Source: Betaproteobacteria bacterium (lineage in GTDB: Bacteria > Pseudomonadota > Gammaproteobacteria > Burkholderiales > SG8-39). From it: DNA of 10,601 bases. Positions 6,206 to 10,601 of the stretch are shown here, piece by piece. Below the pieces are notes generated by a model. It worked only from the letters and a program-made list of their open reading frames with translations, was not told the DNA's origin and made no database searches. Position numbers and translations under genes: made by a program. The DNA is taken from the NCBI GenBank assembly GCA_007280315.1, contig QYQC01000116.1, forward strand, positions 1-10,601, written 5' to 3'. The first letter of the stretch is position 1, and each line of letters starts with the position of its first letter.

Positions 6206-7111
6206 TTACGCCTTGCCAGTAGACTTCAGCCTGCCCTTTGAGAACTCGACGAAGCTGGTGACCAGGCGCGAACGGAATTTCTCCTTCGGGTAGACCAGCG
6301 AGAGCGTGCGCGTAAGGCGGGGCGAGAGCGGCAGCGCAACCAGCACGCCGAGCTGCTTTTCCTTGGCCACTATCACCTTGGACATGATGGCAAATCCCAG
6401 GCCGGTTTCAACCACACCCTTGATCGCATCCGGGCTTCCGAGTTCCATCACCGTGTTCATCGCAGCCGCGGAAAGTCCAGCGCGCTCAATGTAGACGTCG
6501 GTCACCTCTCGCGTACCCGACCCCGGTTCGCGGCTGATGTAGGCATGCTGCATCAGCTGCTTCGGCGTCACTGCTTTCAGCTTGGCCAACGGATGTGCCG
6601 GTGAACACACCACCTGCAACTCATCCTCGCAGCAGTCTTCGGTGAAAAGGCCGGGAAGCCGCGACGGCGCCTCGATCAGTCCGATATCCAGGCTGTGCGC
6701 CGCCACGCCATGTTCGATGGTCTCGGAGTTCGCCACTGTCAGTCGCGCCTTTACCCCGGGATACATGCCTTTGAATTCTCCCAGCACCCGCGGCAACATG
6801 AATTCGGCGATGGTCATGCTCGCGCCGATCAGCAACAACCCCTGTACTTCGCCGGTCAGCTCGCTCACGCGCGTGTCGAGTTCGGCTGAAAGCGAGAGGA
6901 TGCGCTCTGCATATTCCAGAACCACATCGCCTGCGGCGGTAAGCGATATCTTGCCGTGCCCTCGATCGAACAGGCGCGTGTTGAAATGCTCTTCCAGCTG
7001 CTTGATCTGAAATGTCACCGCCGGCTGCGTCATGAACAGCGTCTCGGCCGCCTTGGTGAAGCTGCTCTGCTTGGCCACCGCATGAAAGACCTGTAATCGT
7101 CTGTCTGCCAT
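6206..7111 (-). CDS. LysR-family transcriptional regulator
   Basis: DNA-binding regulator that normally acts as a tetramer and responds to a small-molecule co-inducer. Of 301 residues, the N-terminal winged HTH spans about 1-60, with the recognition segment SFTKAAETLFMTQPAVTFQI at 17-36 and the wing FDRGHGKISLTAAG at 48-61. A linker helix follows to about 88. The co-inducer domain runs from about 91 (LLLIGAS) to the end and is of periplasmic-binding-protein type, with GLGFAIMSK at 237-245. Overall it resembles CysB/CbbR-like members, but the ligand cannot be read from the sequence, so no symbol is given. It is divergent from lplT with a matching LysR-type dyad between them, and upstream of alr. 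Targets could be itself, alr or lplT. Confidence 0.94.
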   Translation of the reverse strand: MADRRLQVFHAVAKQSSFTKAAETLFMTQPAVTFQIKQLEEHFNTRLFDRGHGKISLTAAGDVVLEYAERILSLSAELDTRVSELTGEVQGLLLIGASMTIAEFMLPRVLGEFKGMYPGVKARLTVANSETIEHGVAAHSLDIGLIEAPSRLPGLFTEDCCEDELQVVCSPAHPLAKLKAVTPKQLMQHAYISREPGSGTREVTDVYIERAGLSAAAMNTVMELGSPDAIKGVVETGLGFAIMSKVIVAKEKQLGVLVALPLSPRLTRTLSLVYPKEKFRSRLVTSFVEFSKGRLKSTGKA

Positions 7112-7156
7112 CTCCGAGTCCGTCCGATCAATTGTTTCCTGTATTATCCCGCCTCA

Positions 7157-7179
7157 TTGAATCATAAATTGCCATTCAA
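7157..7179. promoter_or_regulatory. LysR-type operator, TTGAAT-N11-ATTCAA
   Basis: A perfect 6-bp inverted repeat, TTGAAT at 7157-7162 and ATTCAA at 7174-7179, separated by exactly 11 bases. This fits the T-N11-A rule of LysR-family recognition sites. It lies in the divergent LysR/lplT region, 45 bp upstream of the LysR start codon and 95 bp before the lplT start, where autoregulatory sites of this family usually sit. Binding by the neighbouring regulator is inferred. Confidence 0.65.
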
Positions 7180-7220
7180 GAACAGCTGATGATCATTCTT
7201 CGCGATTCCGGGCAGTGCCA

Positions 7221-7229
7221 TGGTATAAA
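7221..7229 (+). promoter_or_regulatory. Extended -10 promoter candidate for lplT
   Basis: TGG-TATAAA matches the extended -10 form TGN-TATAAT with one mismatch. It lies 45 bases before the lplT ATG, predicting a start near 7236. No good -35 box precedes it at normal spacing, which extended -10 promoters tolerate and which would suit an activator-dependent promoter. The LysR dyad ends about 42 bp upstream of the -10 element. Confidence 0.45.
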
Positions 7230-7274
7230 GCGCCCTGCTCCGATTACGACATCTGATTCAAGCATATCCCATAG

Positions 7275-8570
7275 ATGAACCGCGGTTTCTACACTGTCAT
7301 GGCAGCGCAGTTTTTTTCGTCGCTAGCCGACAATGCATTGCTGATCGCGGCGATCGCGCTGCTATTCGAACTGAACGGCCCGGCGTGGATGACGCCGTTG
7401 CTGAAATTTTCCTTCACCGTCTCCTACGTGGTGCTCGCAGCTTTTGTCGGAGCCTTCGCCGACTCCCTGCCCAAAGGCAAGGTGATGTTCATCACCAACG
7501 CGATCAAAATGGTCGGCTGCGGGCTGATGTTTTTTTACGATTACTTTGCTCTGCTCGGTATCGGCTCGCATCTCGTCGTACTTGCGTCCTATGCCGTGGT
7601 CGGCCTCGGCGCCGCCGCCTATTCCCCGGCCAAATACGGCATACTCACCGAAATGCTGCCGCCGCGGCAGCTGGTGATCGCCAATGGCTGGATCGAGGGC
7701 CTCACCGTCACCTCCATCATTCTCGGTACGATGCTCGGCGGCGCGCTCATCGACCCCAGGGTTTCATCGCTGCTGCTTTCGATCGATCTTCCGCGCATCG
7801 AAACCGGCATAGACACAGCGCCTGAGGCGGCGATTCTGGTGATTTCCCTGTTTTACCTGATTGCCGCGGTGTTCAACCTGCGCATCCCGGATACCGGCGC
7901 GCGCTACCACCGCCAGTCGCACAACCCGGCGGTGATGGTCCGGGATTTCGTCAGCTGCTTCACCACGCTGTGGCGCGACAAGTTGGGACAGATCTCGCTC
8001 GCCGTAACCACGCTCTTCTGGGGTGCGGGCGCCACTCTGCAGTTCATCGTGCTCAGATGGGCGGAGCGCCGGCTGGACATGCCGCTGAGTCAAAGCGCGA
8101 TTCTGCAAGGGGTGGTTGCCGTAGGCGTTGCGCTGGGCGCAGTGCTCGCCGGGCGCTTCGTCCCATTGAAGTACTCCCTGCGCGTGCTGCCGGTAGGCGC
8201 AGCGATGGGCTTTGCCGTCATGTCGCTGATTTTCGTGACCTGGATGCCGCTGGTCTATTTCCTGCTGGTACTGGTGGGCGCGCTGGCGGGCTTTTTCGTC
8301 GTTCCGATGAATGCGTTGTTGCAGCATCGGGGTCACGTTCTGCTGTCCGCCGGGCATTCGATCGCAGTGCAGAACTTCAATGAAAACCTGAATATTCTGC
8401 TGATGCTGGCGCTATACGCGCTGATGATTCACGCCAATTTCGGCATTAACACCATTATTGTAATTTTCGGCACGTTCGTCATTCTCGCCATGCTGCTGGT
8501 GATCGTGCTGCACCGACACAATCAGAGCCGGGAAGACTCGCTGCACCTCATTGGCATCGAGAAACACTAG
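7275..8570 (+). CDS. lplT: Lysophospholipid transporter LplT (MFS)
   Basis: Inner-membrane major-facilitator protein that flips lysophospholipids into the cytoplasm for re-acylation. The 431 residues, slightly longer than the roughly 400 of E. coli LplT, show about 12 hydrophobic segments. The MFS loop 2-3 signature is seen as GAFADSLPKGKVM (59-71). Family hallmarks are YSPAKYGILTEMLPP (116-130), ANGWIEG (136-142), FVVPMNALLQHRG (341-353) and AVQNFNENL (364-372). A hydrophilic stretch around 160-185 explains the extra length. No clear Shine-Dalgarno is seen before the ATG. In enterics lplT is followed by aas (acyltransferase/acyl-ACP synthetase). Here it ends 27 bp before convergent ccmI, so no aas partner is adjacent. 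Confidence 0.92.
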   Translation: MNRGFYTVMAAQFFSSLADNALLIAAIALLFELNGPAWMTPLLKFSFTVSYVVLAAFVGAFADSLPKGKVMFITNAIKMVGCGLMFFYDYFALLGIGSHLVVLASYAVVGLGAAAYSPAKYGILTEMLPPRQLVIANGWIEGLTVTSIILGTMLGGALIDPRVSSLLLSIDLPRIETGIDTAPEAAILVISLFYLIAAVFNLRIPDTGARYHRQSHNPAVMVRDFVSCFTTLWRDKLGQISLAVTTLFWGAGATLQFIVLRWAERRLDMPLSQSAILQGVVAVGVALGAVLAGRFVPLKYSLRVLPVGAAMGFAVMSLIFVTWMPLVYFLLVLVGALAGFFVVPMNALLQHRGHVLLSAGHSIAVQNFNENLNILLMLALYALMIHANFGINTIIVIFGTFVILAMLLVIVLHRHNQSREDSLHLIGIEKH

Positions 8571-8597
8571 TTCCGATAGGCGTAGCGCGCCAATCGA

Positions 8598-9884
8598 TCA
8601 GCGGACTTCCTTCGCGATTTCGACGGTCAGTCCCGTAGTGCCGGGGTGCACTGACTTGCTCGCCCCCTCAAGATCACCACGCTCGGGAGTTACGTTTCCC
8701 GATTTCGATACCCGCGCGGCTACCACGACTTCGCTGAAATCGGAAAGTTTCGCCGCCTGACTCATCGCCATCGAGTCGTCGAACGAAAACGCGAACGGCA
8801 GATCCTTCACCTTGATGCGCACCGCGGCAAGCGGCATGCGCGAACCCTGAGCCGGCCGCGCCAGCACGAATACCGTATCCTCGGGCGCGGCGCGCGCAGC
8901 GAGCGCCGGCGCAAGCCTGATCGTTCCGCTCAGACGGACATCCCTGGCCGCGGCGGGTGCAGGCGCATCCGCCGCCTTCGGTTTGCCGCCCTGGCCCGCC
9001 TTGGTTGTCAACACGGAGGACTTCGGCGCGCCCCCCTGCTTATCCTCCGCGTCCTTGATGCTGGCACGAACCGAATTGCCCATTTCGGAATCCGCCGGCA
9101 GCAACGGCAAAATGCGCTTCCAGTATTCGCTCGCCTTGGCAAAATTCTGTTTTTCGAATTCCACGGACCCTGCCAGCGCCAGGGCTTTGAGATTATTGCC
9201 ATCCGCCTGCAGCGCGCGTTGAATCAGTTCTTCCGGCTTGCCCTCCAGCTTCTGCCCCTGCGCCATGGCGAGGCTGTCCGCGTAATCGGCCAGCAGCTGC
9301 GCATCCTGCGGAAATCTCGCCGCGGCCTTGGCGTAGGCGGCGGCGGACTGCTCGAAACGCCCGAGCGCGCCGTAGGTGCGCGCCAGCATTACCCAGCCTT
9401 CGATATCGTCGGGGTTCGTCTCCAGCCGTTGTGCCAGGGTCGTAACCATGGCCTCGATCTGCGCCTGCGTCACTGCATGCGGCGCGGCCTGCGCCGCGTT
9501 CGCCCGGTTCGGGTCCAGCCCCTGCGGGCTGCCCAACACGAGATAAACCGCTACCGCAATAACCGGCACTGCAACGGCCAACACTATCGCCGTCACCGTG
9601 GAGCGCGCGTCGGGCCGTGCCGCGACTGCCGTATCCATGTTGGAGGATCCCTCAAGCAATCCACGCTGCAGATCACCACGGGCGGCCTCCCACTGGTCAC
9701 GACCGATGGTCCCCGCGGCCAGGTCGGCATCGAGTTCGCCAAGTTGATCGCGAAATACGGTCAGGCTGGAATCCGCACGAGATGCAGACGCTCCCGCCTT
9801 GCGGCGCCGGCGCAGCAGCGGCGTGACCAGGAGCACAAGTGCCAATGCCGTCAGCAGCGCCGCATACACCCAGAACAGGGTCAT
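8598..9884 (-). CDS. ccmI: Cytochrome c maturation protein CcmI (TPR apocytochrome chaperone)
   Basis: Membrane component of System I haem ligation that holds apocytochrome c for CcmF/CcmH. Counting from the ATG at 9884 (428 residues), transmembrane helix 1 is about 3-24. A cytoplasmic loop with TVFRDQLGELDADLAAGTI (42-60), typical of CcmI, follows, then transmembrane helix 2 at about 95-117. TPR-like helical repeats span about 142-275, e.g. EGWVMLARTYGALGRFEQSAAAY at 162-184 in part. A Pro/Ala-rich linker (about 282-315) leads to a C-terminal periplasmic domain (about 316-428). The frame stays open 50 codons upstream, but that extension lies inside ccmH and is Arg-rich. The ATGA overlap with the ccmH stop and the N-terminal membrane segment fix the start at 9884. 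Confidence 0.93.
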   Translation of the reverse strand: MTLFWVYAALLTALALVLLVTPLLRRRRKAGASASRADSSLTVFRDQLGELDADLAAGTIGRDQWEAARGDLQRGLLEGSSNMDTAVAARPDARSTVTAIVLAVAVPVIAVAVYLVLGSPQGLDPNRANAAQAAPHAVTQAQIEAMVTTLAQRLETNPDDIEGWVMLARTYGALGRFEQSAAAYAKAAARFPQDAQLLADYADSLAMAQGQKLEGKPEELIQRALQADGNNLKALALAGSVEFEKQNFAKASEYWKRILPLLPADSEMGNSVRASIKDAEDKQGGAPKSSVLTTKAGQGGKPKAADAPAPAAARDVRLSGTIRLAPALAARAAPEDTVFVLARPAQGSRMPLAAVRIKVKDLPFAFSFDDSMAMSQAAKLSDFSEVVVAARVSKSGNVTPERGDLEGASKSVHPGTTGLTVEIAKEVR

Positions 9885-10348
9885 GGCTTGTCCTTCGGCG
9901 CGTCGAGAAGCGTGCGAAGGCGCGCCTCCTCGTCTGCGTTCAGTGCCTGCTCCGGCTCCGAGCGCCGGCGCCGCGAAATGTAATAGTACAGTCCGACCAG
10001 GGCGCCAAGCATGAGCACGAACGGCCCTATCCACAGCGCCAGCGTGGTCGCCTTCATTGGCGGTTTATAAAGTACAAAATCACCGTAACGCGCCACCATG
10101 TAGTCGATGATTTTCGCTTCGCTTTCGCCCTGTTTCAGTTTCTCCCTGACCTGATTCTTCAGGTCGATGGCGAGTTCGGCGTGCGAATCGGCGATAGTCT
10201 GGTTCTGGCACACCAGGCAGCGCAGCTCCGACGCCAGCGCCATCACCCGCTGTTCCAGCAGGGGATCCGCCGCTGCCGGTGGCGCTTCCTTGGCGAGCGC
10301 GGAGCCGGCCAGGATCAGCCCTGCCAGCAAAGCGGGCAATCTACCCAT
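9881..10348 (-). CDS. ccmH: Cytochrome c maturation thioreductase CcmH (CycL/Ccl2 type)
   Basis: Periplasm-facing, membrane-anchored protein that reduces or handles the apocytochrome CXXCH thiols before haem attachment. The 155 residues begin with a signal peptide (MGRLPALLAGLILAGSALA, cleavage about 19/20). The conserved three-helix domain holds LRCLVCQNQ at 42-50, with redox Cys44 and Cys47. ARYGDFVLYKPP at 86-97 follows, then one transmembrane helix (about 103-124) and a short basic cytoplasmic tail. All family hallmarks are present. The ATG at 10348 lies inside the ccmG end (8-bp overlap) and the stop overlaps the ccmI start by 4 bp, so the three genes are very likely translated from one message. 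Confidence 0.96.
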   Translation of the reverse strand: MGRLPALLAGLILAGSALAKEAPPAAADPLLEQRVMALASELRCLVCQNQTIADSHAELAIDLKNQVREKLKQGESEAKIIDYMVARYGDFVLYKPPMKATTLALWIGPFVLMLGALVGLYYYISRRRRSEPEQALNADEEARLRTLLDAPKDKP

Positions 10349-10601
10349 TTGTGTTCAACTCCTTCACCAGGGGCAGGATTTTGTCGCGGATGACTTCCGG
10401 CGTGACGATGCCGATGCGTTTGTATCGAATCACGCCGGCTTTGTCGATGACATAGGTCTCCGGAACGCCGTACACGCCGTAATCGATGCCGATGCGACCG
10501 TCGCGATCGTAGGCGGAAAGCTGGTAGGGATTGCCGAAACGCGCCAGCCAGGCAATGCCGTCGGCGCGCTCGTCTTTGTAGTTGAGGCCATAGATCGGCA
10601 C
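10341..10601 (-). CDS. ccmG: Thiol:disulfide interchange protein CcmG/DsbE, C-terminal part (cut by the window end)
   Basis: Thioredoxin-fold reductant of the cytochrome c maturation pathway, delivering electrons to CcmH or apocytochrome. Only about 87 C-terminal codons are inside the window and the frame is still open at 10601. The true start, membrane anchor and CXXC active site therefore lie beyond it. What is seen: PIYGLNYKD with the acidic region after it, FGNPYQLSAYDRDGRIGIDY, then the cis-proline loop GVYGVPETYVID (near visible residues 42-53). The fold ends RYKRIGIVTPEVI and a final helix. These match the DsbE/CcmG C-terminus. The GTG at the edge is internal, not the start. It overlaps ccmH by 8 bp. 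Confidence 0.93.
   Translation of the reverse strand: MPIYGLNYKDERADGIAWLARFGNPYQLSAYDRDGRIGIDYGVYGVPETYVIDKAGVIRYKRIGIVTPEVIRDKILPLVKELNTNG

Noticed and set aside
5278..6222. 314-codon open frame on the plus strand
   Set aside because: Antisense to alr, which is complete with all catalytic residues; no domain recognisable.
8571..8597. GGCG-TAGCG-CGCC hairpin between lplT and ccmI as a terminator
   Set aside because: Only a 4-bp stem without a U-tract; too weak to call.
9885..10034. 50-codon N-terminal extension of CcmI
   Set aside because: The extension lies wholly inside ccmH in another frame and is Arg/Ala-rich. The membrane helix directly after the ATG at 9884 and the ATGA overlap with ccmH mark the true start.

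Overview
This window looks like ordinary, gene-dense chromosome from a GC-rich Gram-negative bacterium, most likely a betaproteobacterium. That placement is an inference from gene content: hopanoid-type squalene genes, an lplT/alr/radA neighbourhood, System I cytochrome c maturation genes in the order ccmG-ccmH-ccmI, and a tRNA-Leu with encoded CCA. The Nitrosomonadales and their relatives would fit, but the sequence alone does not fix a genus. I recognise every substantial gene. I do not see a clearly new multi-gene system.

Left part (1-3139): a tRNA-Leu(UAG) on the minus strand lies back to back with a plus-strand operon, hpnC-hpnD-hpnE. Together the three products convert two farnesyl diphosphates to squalene through presqualene diphosphate and hydroxysqualene. 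The hpnC-hpnD gap is exactly filled by a 20-codon open frame that overlaps the hpnC stop and the hpnD start. hpnE overlaps hpnD. No squalene-hopene cyclase gene is adjacent within the window.

Middle (3136-7111, all minus strand): transcription runs leftward through a LysR-family regulator, alr (alanine racemase), a two-gene hicB-hicA toxin-antitoxin module and radA (recombination and repair ATPase). radA converges on hpnE so tightly that their stop codons overlap inside a perfect 22-bp palindrome, and both proteins therefore end Arg-Leu-Arg. The hicBA pair sits between alr and radA, which I recall as commonly adjacent in betaproteobacteria, so it looks like an insertion.

Right part (7112-10601): a 163-bp divergent intergenic region separates the LysR gene from lplT (lysophospholipid transporter, plus strand). 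It holds an exact LysR-type dyad (TTGAAT-N11-ATTCAA) and an extended -10 promoter for lplT. lplT converges, with a 27-bp gap, on the minus-strand block ccmG (cut by the window end)-ccmH-ccmI. These encode the thioreduction and haem-ligation branch of cytochrome c maturation, with consecutive overlaps of 8 and 4 bp.

There is no stretch above 300 bases without a gene. I saw no insertion sequence, CRISPR array, riboswitch, replication origin or att site.
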